DNA from: Persicaria tinctoria
Lineage: Eukaryota; Streptophyta; Magnoliopsida; Caryophyllales; Polygonaceae
Direction of reading: 5' to 3'
Assembly: GCA_037127255.1 (NCBI GenBank)
Contig: JBANSL010000003.1
Coordinates: 20,091,314 to 20,155,313 of the forward strand
Length of the DNA: 64,000 bases
In this document: piece by piece, positions 47,024 to 59,300 of the stretch
How the letters are laid out: every line of letters starts with the position of its first letter
Position numbering within the stretch: the first letter of the stretch is position 1
The notes under the pieces: model-generated
What the model saw: the letters and a program-made list of their open reading frames with translations, nothing else
What the model was told of the DNA's origin: nothing
The model's database searches: none
Position numbers and translations under genes: made by a program

Positions 47024-48182
47024 TACTACGAGGAAGATGTCTTGCTGAAGTTGGCGGAAGGCCTAGGTAAGCCTATCAAAGTTGACTCCAGAACCGTTCA
47101 CTTGAGAAGGGGCAATTTCGCGCGGGTTTGCGTCGAAGTCAACCTGGAAGAGCCCCTCAAGGGTTCCATCACCATAAACGGCGAGAGATATCTTCTGGAG
47201 TATGAAGGTATCCCCCGTGTTTGCTTTGGGTGTGGCATGGTGGGCCATCTGAAAAGCCACTGCCCTCTTAATGCTGAGGAAGTTGTTACCCCGGTGATGG
47301 TCTCAACCAACCCTGCTACGCCCAACCCCGCTCCTGGAGAAATTCCCAACCCCCCTTCGGGCGAAACTCCGGTTAATGTCGACGCCGGCGTGAGTCACCA
47401 TGGACCCTGGATGGTGGTGAATAGGAAGAAGCGCCCTATGAACAGACCTAAGAAAAATCAGCAAGGGCCTCCGGCGACCAGCGGCTCACAGACGGAACCG
47501 GAGTCTGGATCGGTGAGGCCCCCCATGAGAATTTCGACCGTTGCTAAAGGCTCTGTCATTAACTCCGGCGGTGTGAGAAACTCAAAACCCAAGCATGGGA
47601 GCAATCCCAAGAGGCACGAGACGTCTGGTGGCGGCAACTCGAGGGGAATTATTAATGATGAGAAGCTTGAGAATCGCGCCAAGGATAAGCGGATGTCTAG
47701 GGCTGGAATCTCCATGGAAACCGCGCGCGATAAGGCTGACTGGAATGGGCCCAAAGAAGGGAGGGTGGGCTCAGGTTCGGTTGTGGAACAACACCAGGCC
47801 ACGAATGAAAATGGGCCTAATTTCGCAGGGCCTATTTTGGGTCATACCAACTCGGCTACCTTGAAGAATCTCAAAACCCAAAAATCTTCCAGTTTCAAGA
47901 AGAAACATCAGCGTACGAAGTCTTTGATGAAAGCCCTACAAAGAACCAAGGGATCGAGTCATGCCGTCCCTGTGACTTGCCCCATTAATCAACCACCGGA
48001 GGGTGTGGCGAACGATGTTGTTTGGACTAGCAACTCCTCCACACCGACCTCGGGCCCGCTTGGGGGAAAGTTCTGGTCGCCTGTGGTGGTTGCGAACTCG
48101 GAAGATACTTCTGTGACTTCTGTCTCTGCCTAGAAAGGGGGCTCCGTCTTTTTCTGCATATCTTTTCCATTTTCTCTTTTCT

Positions 48183-51100
48183 ATGGATAAAAAACTCAAT
48201 TTCTTATTATGGAACTGTTTTGGTGCAGGTAAAAAAAGTTTCGGCAGGGCTATCAGATTCATCCGTAAGAAATGCTCCATTGATGTGTTGGATCTGTTTG
48301 AAACCCGCGTCTTGGGCGACCGCGCCTCCGAGATCTGTTCGAAGTTACATTTCACGAAATGCGAGCGTATTGAGGCTATTGGTTTCACGGGGGGTGTGTG
48401 GGTCCTATGGAATGCTGACGTGTGTGATCTGACCATCCACGAAAAGGTCGCTGATTTCATCCACGCCTCCTGGGCTGTGGGCGGGGCGCGTGTCCACTTT
48501 ATCGCCATTTATGCCCCCCCGACGGTGGCTCGAAGGGCTCCTTTCTGGGATAGGCTCTCTGCTTGTCTTAGTTTTATTAATGAGCCTCTTTTCTTAGGGA
48601 AACCTCCGGGGGAACCGGAGCTCTCCACCAGGATGCGAACTTATTCAGAGACCTTATCAGCATGCATAGTCTTATTGATCTTGGGTTCTCGAGGCAGGAC
48701 TACACTTGGAGCAAAGTTTCTATAGGAGGCAGGATTGTCTCGAAAAGGCTGGAAAAGGTGCTCTCGAACCTGCAAGGGCGCCTGAGATGGCCCGAGGCCA
48801 GAGTTCGTCACCTCCCACGTTACTTCTCGGACCACTGCCCCCTCCTCCTCGAGCTCAATCCTAAGGTGTCCTTGAATAAAGCAAGAAGACCCTTCCGTTT
48901 CGAGGCGGCTTGGCTGACCCATGATCTCTTTCCAGATTTCGTTGATTCCAATTGGAGAAGGGATTGCCCAACGCTTGAGGCTCTTGGTAAGCTCAGTATC
49001 GACCTCTCAAAATGGAATAAGGACGTCTTTGGTAGGATTCAACGCCGCAAGGATCATCTTCTTATGTCCCTGGACAATATCCAACGTAAACTTGCCCGCT
49101 GCCCGGATCCGCAAGGTCATGGTTGGGAGCGCAAAATGAGACAGGCTCTCGAGACCACTCTTGAACAGGAAGAAGTCCTATGGTTTCAGAAGTCTAGGGA
49201 GAAATGGCTGGCCTTCGGCGACAGAAACACTCGCTTCTTCCATGCCTCTACTGTGGTCCGGCGTAAACGAAACCGGGTGGAGGGGATCAAAGGGGCTGGC
49301 AATGAGTGGATTGAAGACAAGCTGGAGCTGGAACACATGGCTTTTGATTACTTCCGGAATCTGTATGACCCAGGAGTGAGTGACAGGCCGCCGCTCAATT
49401 CGCCGAGTGCTTTCCCTCTTCTTAACGAGGTTTGTTGGGCGGATCTCTCTCGCCTGCCTACTGAAGATGAGATCAAAAGCGCTTTTAAAGCCATGGGCGG
49501 TTACAAGTCTCAAGGTATTGACGGTTTTCAGCCCATTTTCTTCCACAAGTGCTGGGATACGGTCGGTAAGTCTGTTGTGGAGTTCATTCGTGGTTTCTTC
49601 CGGACATCCAAGCTCCAGCAGGGAGTTAACGACACTTTGATAGTGCTTCTCCCTAAGGTTGGTAAGCCGGAGAGCATCCCTCAGTTCCGACCCGTGAGTT
49701 TATGCAATGTTATTTATAAGGCCATCACGAAGATTCTGGCGACTAGGTTGAAGCGTCTCATGGAGCTCTTGGTTGGGCCTACCCAGGGGAGCTTCATTCC
49801 GGGGAGATCATTTCCGATAACATCATTGTTGCTCAAGAGGTGGTCCACTCTATGAGGAGGAAACAAGGGGCGAAGGGTTGGATGTGCCTTAAGCTCGACC
49901 TTGAGAAAGCTTTCGACAGACTGAATTGGGATTTCATCGAAGAGACACTCCTTGCCGCCAATCTCCCAAGCGCATGGATCGACTGGATCATGGAGTGCAT
50001 TCGCACCCCTCGAATGCAGGTCCTTTGGAATGGAGAGGCTACCACGCAATTCACCCCCACGATGGGAATCCGGCAAGGAGACCCAATCTCGCCTTACATT
50101 TTCATTCTTTGTATGGAACGGCTTGGGCACATTATCTCGGATTCTGTGGTTGAGGGGTGCTGGAAACCTATTCGCATCGCTAGAGGAGGCCCTGCCCTCT
50201 CGCATCTCTTCTTCGCAGACGACATCCTTCTCTTTGCGGAGGCGTCTGTGACTCAAATGAGAACCATTCGAAGCTGTCTTGAGTTGTTTTGCAATTCTTC
50301 TGGACAAAAAGTTAGCCTTCAGAAATCCATCCCTTTTGTCTCGAAGAATGTAAAGGCGGATCTTCGGACAAGACTTCAGGCGGAGAGCGGGATCGTGGTC
50401 ACAAACGATCTTAGAAACTACCTTGGTGTCCCTATTCTTCACAAGCGCGTCAACAACGGTACCTTTGCCCCAATTTTTGATAAATTTGCTTTATAATTGG
50501 ATGGAAAACATCCCTTCTTAGTTTCGCAGGTCGTGTAACCCTCACGAGGTCTGTCCTGTCGGCCCTCCCGGTCTACACCGTGTCCACTTTGCTTCTCCCA
50601 ACCGACACGTGTAGGAGAATTGAGAAGATCTGCAGAGGTTTTATCTGGGGCTCCTCCCCAGACAAACGAAGAATGCACAAGATTGCGTGGGATGAGATCT
50701 CACTTCCGAGGGACGTGGGCGAGATTGGCATCAAGAGAATGGCGGACCTCAACCTCGCTCTCATCGCGAAGCTCGGCTGGCGGCTTTTAAACGATGACAA
50801 GGGCATCTGGGCGGACATAATCTTCAACAAATACGTCAATAAATCCCTAAGCAACTCGGCTGGAGCCTCTCATGTTTGAAAGGGCATCCGGAGAGCCACA
50901 GAATCTGTCCTGAAGCCGACCGTCAGCTGGAATCTTGGCGAGGGTACTAACATTCACTTCTGGACCGATAAGTGGGTGGGGACTACGCCACTGATTGAGC
51001 TGGTGAACGGTAACCCTCACCCAAATGTCGACGGCGCTCGGACTTCCGACTTCTGGGACCCCGGAGGGGGCTGGAAATGGGACATGTTCGCGTAGTCGCT

Positions 51101-52263
51101 CCTGGCCACTTCGATCCTCGAAATTGCAGGCACCACTGTGTGCCCAAGGGAGGACACCATCTGTTGGCCCCTATGCAAAGATGGCTCCTACAAGGTCAAC
51201 TCGAGCTATAGGGCCATTGGAAAAATTGATGAGATTAACTCCGTTGACAAGCAGCTTTCCAAAGCCATTTGGAAGCTCGAGGTCAATGAGAGAATTAGAG
51301 CCTTTGTGTGGGCTGCTTCAAAGGGCGGCATCCTTACCAACTGTGAGCGCGCTCGTCGGCATGCATCTCGGTAACTCTGACATTTGTCCTTGCTGCCTCA
51401 TTTTTACTGAATCTCTATGCCACCTTTTCAGGGACTGCGATTATGCTAAAATGTTCTGGTTGCAGGTGGTGGTGCCGGAGAGACGAGGCTCCTTCTTCGG
51501 CCTGCCTTTCGCGACCTAGATTAGGAGCAATTTGTTGTCCAAGGAGGTAGAGATACATGGCAGGGAGTGGGGTGCTTTCTTTGCAGCGGCAATATGGAGA
51601 ATTTGGACCAGAAGGAACCATGTCGTCTTCAACGAAGGCGCTCTGTCGGCTCTCTCCCCTAGCCTATGTTGGAGGCTCATTCACGATCATCAGAGGGCCA
51701 GAAACAGCTTGTTGCACTCGGTTACCAAAGGCAAATCTGCCCCTTCTACAACGTCGTGGAAAGCTCCCGAGGATGGCTGGGTTAAGCTCAATGTCGACGG
51801 AGCTGTCAAGACCTCCGGGGCAGCCTCCGCCGGTGGGGCAGTCAGAAACAAAAAGGGAGATTGGCTGCTGGGCTTCACACTCAACATAGGCTCCTGCTCC
51901 GTTATCAACGCCGAACTTTGGGCTATTGCAAAAGGTCTTGAGGTTGCCTGGGACAGTGGTTTCAGGAAGGTGATCTGTGAGTCCGACTCCGAAGTCGCGC
52001 TCGGCCTGCTGGATTGTAATGTTACTCCGTCACACCCAAGTGCCAGCCTGGTATCGACATGCCACGGCTTCCTCCGTAGGAGTTGGGACATCCAACTTCG
52101 TCACACCCGTCGGGAGGGCAACTGCCTCGCCGACCTCCTCGCCTCTTTTGCCTTTTCTTTTCCTCTTGGTTGTGTTATTCTGAACTCGGTTCCGGACTGT
52201 GCTCTTGACCGTCTCTCTTTCGATGCCCAGAAGGCTCCCACGCCTAATGTGGACCCGCTCTAA
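48183..52263 (+). pseudogene. L1 ORF2: endonuclease, reverse transcriptase, RNase H
   Basis: Begins MDKKLNFLLWNCFGAG. The endonuclease domain (48183-48600) keeps WNC and ETR but loses the GGDFN motif: a gap near 48597-48605 removes it and shifts the frame. The next open segment (48662-49855) ends DYTWSK and SDHCPLLLEL (catalytic SDH box), then enters RT (QGIDGFQPIFF, PKVGKPESIPQFRPVSLC). After a frameshift near 49810, the RT continues with MCLKLDLEKAFDRLNW, MGIRQGDPISPYIF and the catalytic HLFFADDILLF (about 50195-50235). A third open segment carries FAGRVTLTRSVLSALP; then the zinc-binding tail. RNase H (51532-52263) has NVDGA, INAELWAI, CESDSE and the final REGNCLADLLA acidic residue. Several stops and frameshifts; not functional as read. 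Confidence 0.9.
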
Positions 52264-52349
52264 TGTCACTCTTTCCGTTTTATAATATTTTCTTTACGAG
52301 GGCCTAGCCCTCGTTTGCCCACCAAAAATAAAAGAAGCTAGTAAAGTAC

Positions 52350-53498
52350 GGTTTAATGATTTGGGTTATTTAATTTATTTATTGATTGTAAGTAGAAAAC
52401 ATGGTAGTATATATATACACTTTATCCCATTCATTTTTCTTATGAAATATCAATCAATTAAATATATAAAAGAAGCTTATTATAATTACATATATAAAAC
52501 TAAGCATAAAATATATTCCGTATATTAGATCAAGTATATAATTAATATAATATGTACCAAATTTCAATTTTATTACCTCTTTAAATTAAACGAATCACGA
52601 ATTAATACACAAAACTGATTGTCAGGAGCACGGTAGTGGAATTGAAAAGGATGGAAGGATGCAATTAAATAAATTAATAGATGGTCACCCCAAAAAAAAA
52701 AAAAAATTAATAGAATGAGAAACATCGCTGATTTATGGATGAGCTATAGCTAGATTGGATCAGTGGTGAATGTGGCGGATTAAAGGTAAGAAGAAGGAGG
52801 GAAGCAAAGCGCAGCTGCAGGTAGTTACCAAAGCAGGACCTGCAGGCAAAAGAAGAGCAATGTGGAGAAGAAAAACGGCGACAAAGCAAGCGAATCCAAG
52901 CCTTTGAAGCAGTATTCTTCCATTCTGCGAGACTGGAAGTGGGCCGATAAGGCCACCGGGGATGAACTCGTGAAGGCGGTGCCAATGTAAGGAGGTAAAA
53001 CCCGCACCAAGCAATGTATAGATCAACTCCACCAGCGGCCATGGCGACCACTTCAATGGGCTTTCTCTGCTCCGTGCTCCTCCAAGTGCGTAAATGGCGT
53101 AGCAAAACCCATACTCCATGAATATCATTCTGCAGCGAGGGATTATTAGGATCAGTAAGAGCTGCACGATGATGCCCATCAATCCAATCATTTTTAAATT
53201 TGTTACCAGGGGAAACTACTTCCTTAACTTGACATTACATACTTGCGTATATTCGTGGGTATATAATGAGTAACCAGTGTAAGACAAAGTCAACGTACGT
53301 ACAGACCAAGACCATCATCTTCCTAGCTACCAAGAAAAGGTAAGACAGACCGAGTACGTTGAACGGACTAAGTCGCAATATGCTTACACATCAAGTAGCT
53401 CATTACTCCAATATTTAAAGTACGGTGCTGATATAATAGTCTTACTACTCTCTATTCCCCGTTTTATACACGGATTTAATATAAAAAAATATTACCGG
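52350..53498. other. Intergenic DNA with a GC-rich ORF of unknown identity
   Basis: AT-rich flanks surround a GC-richer island at about 52780-53190. On the minus strand it reads as a 143-codon, strongly hydrophobic frame; on the plus strand part of it gives a Lys-rich peptide (about 52815-52988) bounded by AG and GTAAGG, exon-like. I cannot decide which strand, if either, is coding, and recognise neither product. Confidence 0.3.
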
Positions 53499-53507
53499 TA
53501 TAAATTA

Positions 53508-54434
53508 GGGTGATTTTGGTAGAGAATCTTTTTTGAATATTCAATTAGTCACATAGCCCATAAATCAATTTAATTAGTTTTGCCTTAGCCCCCTTCCCAA
53601 TAGGGTGGGTTGGTCAATGGTCAACATTGACCAACCCATTTTGATGCCAACTTTTTTTTTTTTTTTTGATGCCAACTTTTTTTTAGTGATGCCATATTTT
53701 ACCGTTTTAATGCCAAAATTTTACTATATTTTATTTTCACTTTGATGCCACTTTTTTATGTCAATTTTTTGATAATATTTTTTTTTACCGTGATGCCATA
53801 TTTTTGATGATATTTTTTCAAAGTAGTATTTTTGATGACATTTTTTTCTTTAATGTGATACAAATTTTTCAAAATGGCATCAATGGTCAACGTGACATTA
53901 GAGTAAACAAAAAATGTCATCAAAGTTTAAAAAAAGTGTCATCCAATAATTTAATTAGAAAAGTGGCATCAGAGTGAAAATAAAATGTAATAAAATTTTG
54001 GCATCAAAACAGTAAAATATGACATCACAAAAAATGTCATCAATGTTTTAAAAAAGTAGCATTAAAAAAAAGTCATCCAATCATTTCATTAGAAAAGTGA
54101 CAATAAGGTGACAATATTTTGATTCCACGTTTTAAGCTCTTATGCCATCAATTATATAAAATTGTCACCACAAAATGTTGGCATCAAAACGGTAAAATAT
54201 GGCATCACTAAAAAAAAAAAAAGTTGGCATCAAAAAAAAAAAAAAAAGTTGGCATCAAAAAAAAAAAAAGTTGGCATCAAAATGGGTTGACCGGTCAACG
54301 GTTGACCATTGACCGTTTAAGAGGGCTAAGCAAGCTAAAAAAACAATTAATAGGCTAAGCATGCTAAAAAAACAATTAATGGGCCTATCTAGCTAACCAA
54401 ATATGCTTAAAGGTCTATTTGAACAAAATCCCTC
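53508..54434. mobile_element. Foldback MULE-type MITE, 927 bp
   Basis: A perfect 9-bp duplication TATAAATTA (53499-53507, 54435-54443) flanks ends GGGTGATTTTGG and, inverted, GAGGGATTTTG. The arms are largely inverted copies: 'tgatgccaactttttt' and 'gatgccatattttaccg' on the left mirror 'aagttggcatca' and 'ggtaaaatatggcatcac' on the right, and 'ggtcaatggtcaac' mirrors 'gttgaccattgacc'. Non-coding. Confidence 0.88.
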
Positions 54435-54443
54435 TATAAATTA

Positions 54444-55549
54444 TATCATTAAAGGAGTTTTTAAGAATGAATATTTCATTATTAATTATCAATTATAAAT
54501 TTCAGATAAAATCAAAACAAATTCAGCATATAAATAATACATATTAAAAATATAAAAGAGTAGAAATAAATAATAAGTATAAGAAAATATATAGTATAAG
54601 AAAATATATAGACAATTAAATTGCCCGTCCTCAATCTTAAAAAAAAGCAACTACAAAGCTCCAAACCTCTTATTACTTTTGTTAGGTATATTCAAGGCGA
54701 GACAAAGAAAAGTAACTCTTAACCTTTTTATTATGTCTGTCCGATGCGAGATGAATTAAAGTTATTAAACCACATATTTTGGCAAAAAAGTGTATATGTG
54801 TTGATTAATGCGCATAGATTGCATAGCATGGTAAGTTTTAATGTACGAAATACGGTAAAAATAATTTGTCCCATTTGACTTATTTAACTTTTTTTTTTCA
54901 AGATTAAAAACAACACTTTAAATTTTTTCTTTCTCAAACCGTTTTGTGAATTATTATTTCTTTAGTTTAACTGGTAAACTAATAAATATTAGTAGAATTA
55001 TAAATTTGTTTTAACAAATGTCAAAATATGTGAAAAGCTCATTTACAACTTCTTCAATTGTGTAATATAAATAGTAAATAATGTTCTATATATAAAGATT
55101 CATACTCAAAACCGTACCCTTATATGTAAAATATCATTTTTAATTGCTAATAATTCACTGTTAACATAATATCAATATATGTGATTTTATGCCAAATTAT
55201 CGCCATGTCTCAACCAAGAAGACGCCCATAATAATAAGTCAGGTTATTCCTGCCTAAAAGATATTATACGATAATAACTATTTAATAGTTTAGGACTAGT
55301 TGAGTAATCCGCGACTTTTTTTTTTACAAAATAGTTTTATACGATACAAACTATTTAATAACATAATTATTTAATGATAAAATCATAATATAAGTATGAA
55401 TAATATAATATCAAGTCAAGTTATATAATTCTAAATGCTTAAAAAAAAAGTTGTTTATATAAAAGAAAAACATTCTAACAAAGGGAATATATTTTTTTAA
55501 ATATTTTTTTGAATAATATTCTATGAAACTAATATAATTTTATATGTAA
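54444..55549. other. AT-rich intergenic DNA
   Basis: Very AT-rich with poly(A)/poly(T) tracts. No ORF, terminal repeat or RNA gene recognised. Confidence 0.6.
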
Positions 55550-56133
55550 TACTTCGATGGTTAAATTTGGTAAATATCCATTTTATATGTCAAAATTAAG
55601 TAAATGTCTACTTTTTTTTTACATAATTAAGTAAATGTCCATTTTTTCCAAAAATACCCCTCCTTCCCCATCTCTAACCCTTTCTCTTTCCCCTTTGACC
55701 ATTTTTAATTTTAACATTGACTAGTCAACATTGACCATTCCGGTCAACGCTTGCATTTGGTGCCAATTTTTTGGTGACAGTTGAGTATATTTTTCCGGTG
55801 ACAGTTAATTGTAACAATTATTTTGGTGACAATTGACACTAGTACAAAACTACTAATTAAGAGCGGTTTTTTATAGGGAAGGACAGCGCTTATTGAGGTG
55901 ATGTTAACTAAAGCGCTGAGAGCATTTGTAAGAGCGGAAATAAAAAAGCGCTGTTAAAAGGACACGGATAGCGGTTATTTGTAAAAAGCGCTGTCTTGCC
56001 TCTTTTTTTTATTTTTATTTTTAAATTTTACAAAAGACAACGCTTTTTAAAAAAAAGCGCTGTAAAAAGACACGGACAGCGGTTTTTATTAACAACCGCT
56101 GTCTATTTATTTATTTTTTAAAAAAAAAAATTG

Positions 56134-56731
56134 AAATCACAGCAGCTTCCTCTCGTTGGGCTTGTACAACCGCCCTCTTCTCCTCGACTTGCTTGTGAAT
56201 CTGAGCCACCATGTTCTTCATCTTCTCTGCATACTCTCCCTTCTTCCTCTCGAGCTCTTCCTGCTCGGTATAAAGCCATCAGTTTGATAAGATCCTTCAA
56301 CTTTCCTCATAATATAAGACATGAAACTCATATAATCACCTCAATTTCCTTGAGCTTAACTTCCATAGATGCTTTCTTGTTTTTCTCCCATGCATCTAAG
56401 GATGACAGTTTCTTCTGCTCCCTGTTGCATTTACATGATCAACTCTATCAACATCCTATTTCGTGACTATCTTAATTCCTTGGACGAAAGAGGATCAGAG
56501 AAAGGCTTACTTGTTCAATGCCTTCGTCTTCTCGCTTTCTTCCCATGCCTTGATGAAAGACAATCTCTTCTCTTGCTCCACATGGGCAAGTGCAATGTTG
56601 TCTAAACACATTTTTATCTTGTATCAAAATCTCTCTCCTTTGTTTTTTTTTTTGGGTCATTTAAAAGAAATCAGAATGCAAAAACTCACCCAGGTCCCTT
56701 GATGTCCTCTGAGGATCAGATTCTGAAGTCT
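56134..56731 (-). pseudogene. Captured remorin C-terminal domain gene fragment, exons and introns retained
   Basis: Four exons on the minus strand have good splice sites and one continuous phase: 56731-56690 (TSESDPQRTSRDLG), 56601-56511 (NIALAHVEQEKRLSFIKAWE), 56421-56340 (KKLSSLDAWEKNKKASMEVK) and 56263-56134 (EELERKKGEYAEKMKNMVAQ, then IHKQVEEKRAVVQAQREEAA). This is the remorin C-terminal coiled coil that attaches these plant proteins to plasma-membrane nanodomains. The reading runs into CACTA subterminal sequence before the normal end, so the membrane-anchoring C-terminus is missing. I see no stop or frameshift in the four exons. The upstream N-terminal exon is uncertain. Confidence 0.88.
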
Positions 56732-59034
56732 CTGTCAAAAGGGATTGAGAATGAAACTGATGAACTTGCTCATTATATGAAGTATAAACTCAATAAATGT
56801 TCAAAATAGATCATTTAATTTCTCTGTAGCCATTGGATAAACACTACAATCAATCATCAATTTCAAATAATCAGTGCAAGTCTAAATGAAAATAGAGAGT
56901 TAAATTAATCATAGACATACCTCTTCAATAGAATGCAACGGGAATAAGGAAGGTCGTTGCTCGTGATGCGGCATGGAAAAAAATGCTATCTATTATCCAA
57001 ACACAAAATTTTAATCAATAAAACGTCGTACAACAGAACTAAGGAAATAAAAGCAACTGACATAAACTTTTCTAGCTAATGCATTTAGAAAAGCTACCAT
57101 TACAACAGATTCAATTTGAGTATTTTATATATGGACAAATCTGAAAAGGTACATCCTCCAAAATTAGTCTCTAAACATTCGAATTCAAAATATTACCGGG
57201 CGATTAGTTTCAAACAAAATCAATGGTTCACAGCAGGTCCTAATATGCTGTGAAATACAAACAACCAGGGGAAAAAATATACAACAATAACTAACAATCG
57301 ATATGAATACAACCAAATTAAGCTTTAAGACAATAAAGTTTCCAAACCTTAGATTGGGCAGACTCCAAAAAGAAACCAATGGTCGATGAGAGCTCTCCAT
57401 GTCTGCATTAGAAAAAGGACATTCCCTCATAATTTGTCAAGGAAATAACAGATCAAGATATGAAGCATAAATGAGATAAAGGAGCAAAGTAAAAAAGATA
57501 TGGTAATCAATCCATTAACTTGTGTGATTGTGCTAGGATCATTATTACTGCTTCTAAGAATCAGACATCCACCAAATGTAATCCATCCATGAGGAATGGC
57601 AGATAATGTACTGGAGAACTATTGGTTTGGTCAAGCTTTTATTTTGTAAATGTGCTTTTCTTTCTTAGTAAATTACCCACATTTAAAAATAAAAGTATAT
57701 ATATATATAAAATAGCCAAGGTAGAACTGTACAAACATTTTAATTCAGGGAGGAAAACCTCATCAGCCAAATTTTGCATAGATTCTAGGACAGGCCCATG
57801 CAACCATAACTACAACAAATACCTTGCATCATTAGCTCGTATTAAGTAGCAACTTATTCAACTATGAAACCAATATCATAATTCATATCTTAGTTTTGCG
57901 AATGTTGAAAGGCAATGAGCAAAAGTAGCACATTCCCTTTAAGTACACCATCCATGCTCTGAATTGATATGTAGTTTACCCTTCAGATGAGCACAATCTA
58001 GGCCAAGGCTATAATCTATACCCTTCATTTCTGGATAAAGTCTATAACATAGATAAAACCAATGAAGTGCTATTTTTTTTCCCTCCTAACCTCTTAGGCT
58101 CACTTTTTAGAAGATAATTGGATACATCGAAACCGAAGCGTATTTGTAGATAGAGATGTAGATGGCTCTTGAACACTCAGTCACACTAATACATGTTAAT
58201 ATCACAGGATGTGTGGTTTTAGAAGTGAACCTTTCACAGAGATTGTTTGTTGTCTAATGCTGACATTTTATTTGTCATTTCATGCAAGAATTAACTACAC
58301 AAATAATCAGACACTAAATCCCCCGGTAATATTTTGAATTCAAACAACCCTTTTTCCAGATCAAAACACTACATCAAAAACTACACAAATAATCAACCAA
58401 CATGTTGCTGAAACAAAGCTGATTTCCAGAGAGAGATCAACCAGAAACATCCTATATTTCCAAATCGGTAAGAGAAGACGCAATTTTCATATAACAAAGC
58501 AATTTTCCAGAGAGAACCCTTTTTCGGACAAAGAAGGCATGACTGAAGCCGTCCTGAGAACACTCCTTAAAGGACAGAAGTGAGCCAGGACCGATTTGGA
58601 GACGCTGAAACGCTGTTGTTAGTTTAGTCCTCTGCCTTCAATTACAGCATTTGATAAATGCATCAACATTCGAATTCAAAAATATTATTGAAGAGCTGCT
58701 TAACAGATGAAGTTAAAAAAACCCTAAAAATCCAAATCCCTTGTGGATTAGTGATAGCAAATCAGACGAGAGGAAGACAAGAACTAAAATCGCACAATCA
58801 AAACGAGAGGAAATCGCACCTACTGCTCGACGAGGACTGTTGGTGGCTGAAGCGACGCCGACAAGGGCTGATTGTGGTTTGTAGGTGCTCGTCGGCGGTG
58901 AGGGCGGTCAGAAGTAGGGCTGGTCGACGACGAAGGCGGTCGGAAGTAGTGTTGGACTGCTGGTCGACGACGTAGTTGCAGGGAGACGAGCGGAAGTTGG
59001 GGCTTTTGAAGATCAGGGAGACGATCGGAACTTA
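56732..59034 (-). other. CACTA interior: probable introns, upstream exons and leader of the captured gene
   Basis: Exon-like pieces on the minus strand lie near 56921-56985 (ending at a GTATG donor) and 57352-57412 (MESSHRPLVSFWSLPNL between AG and GT). A GC-richer block at about 58780-59010 could be the 5' leader of the captured gene. These placements are inference; phase with the clear remorin exons could not be confirmed. Confidence 0.35.
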
Positions 59035-59300
59035 GAGCAGCCCCAACCGATTCTCCATATTGGGTTTTTGGAGAATATTGAGGTTGATTTTGGTCCAACA
59101 GCTTCTCCATTACATTCTCCAAAATAGAGAATTGAGAAAAGAAATGGAGATAATTCCCTAAATTTGGAGAAAACTCTATATATTTTGGAGTAAACTCCAT
59201 AATGGAGAATCTGTTGGAATTCAACCCAAAAAAGTTCAGAATATGTGACCTATAATTATCTATTTTAGAGATTTTTTTAGAGAACCTGTTGGACATGCTC
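59035..59300. mobile_element. PIF/Harbinger-type MITE, 266 bp
   Basis: Ends GAGCAGCCCCAACCGATTCT and, inverted, GAGCATGTCCAACAGGTTCT, flanked by TTA on both sides (59032-59034, 59301-59303). The 3-bp TTA duplication is typical of PIF/Harbinger MITEs. It is nested inside the CACTA element. Confidence 0.85.

Larger units (their letters stand above)
35641..48133 (+). pseudogene. L1 ORF1 (DUF4283 and zinc-knuckle protein), interrupted
   Basis: Starts MAPPLKENREKKSADAM at 35641 and resumes at 47029 after the LTR insertion, where LDLPMIYY joins EEDVLLKLAEGLG in frame. The DUF4283 domain spans about 35850-36265 and 47029-47220 (LREL..VTGKMQVIDLP, ILTGGPWSVFGK). It is followed by the knuckle CFGCGMVGHLKSHC (C-x2-C-x4-H-x4-C) and a long basic, Pro/Ser-rich tail to 48133. 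ORF1 proteins coat LINE RNA and deliver it to the insertion site. Lesions: a frameshift at a run of about 15 G (35818-35832), TGA for an expected Trp at 35964-35966, and the 10.8 kb insertion. Confidence 0.88.
35616..52335 (+). mobile_element. Full-length L1-type LINE with RNase H, split by an LTR element
   Basis: Flanked by a 14-bp target duplication AGCTAGTAAAGTAC at 35602-35615 and 52336-52349, with a short A-rich 3' tail. Without the inserted LTR element and its duplication (10,763 bp) it is about 5.96 kb, a normal length for a complete plant L1. ORF1 (DUF4283-type RNA-binding protein with zinc knuckle) and ORF2 (endonuclease, RT, zinc-binding region, RNase H) are both recognisable and both broken by few lesions, so the copy is moderately young. 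Confidence 0.92.

Noticed and set aside
48641..48922. Minus-strand ORFs inside the L1 (also 49178-49546, 49714-50442, 51690-52091)
   Set aside because: Antisense shadows of ORF2, whose plus-strand frame shows RT and RNase H motifs.
53440..53490. Another Stowaway end (TACTCTCTATTCCCCG)
   Set aside because: Similarity to the Stowaway terminus is weak and no partner end was found on the far side of the foldback MITE.
53640..54300. CRISPR-like regular short repeats (also 59.7-61.5 kb)
   Set aside because: Repeats are degenerate, in both orientations, without unique spacers or cas genes, in plant DNA, and lie in transposon arms.
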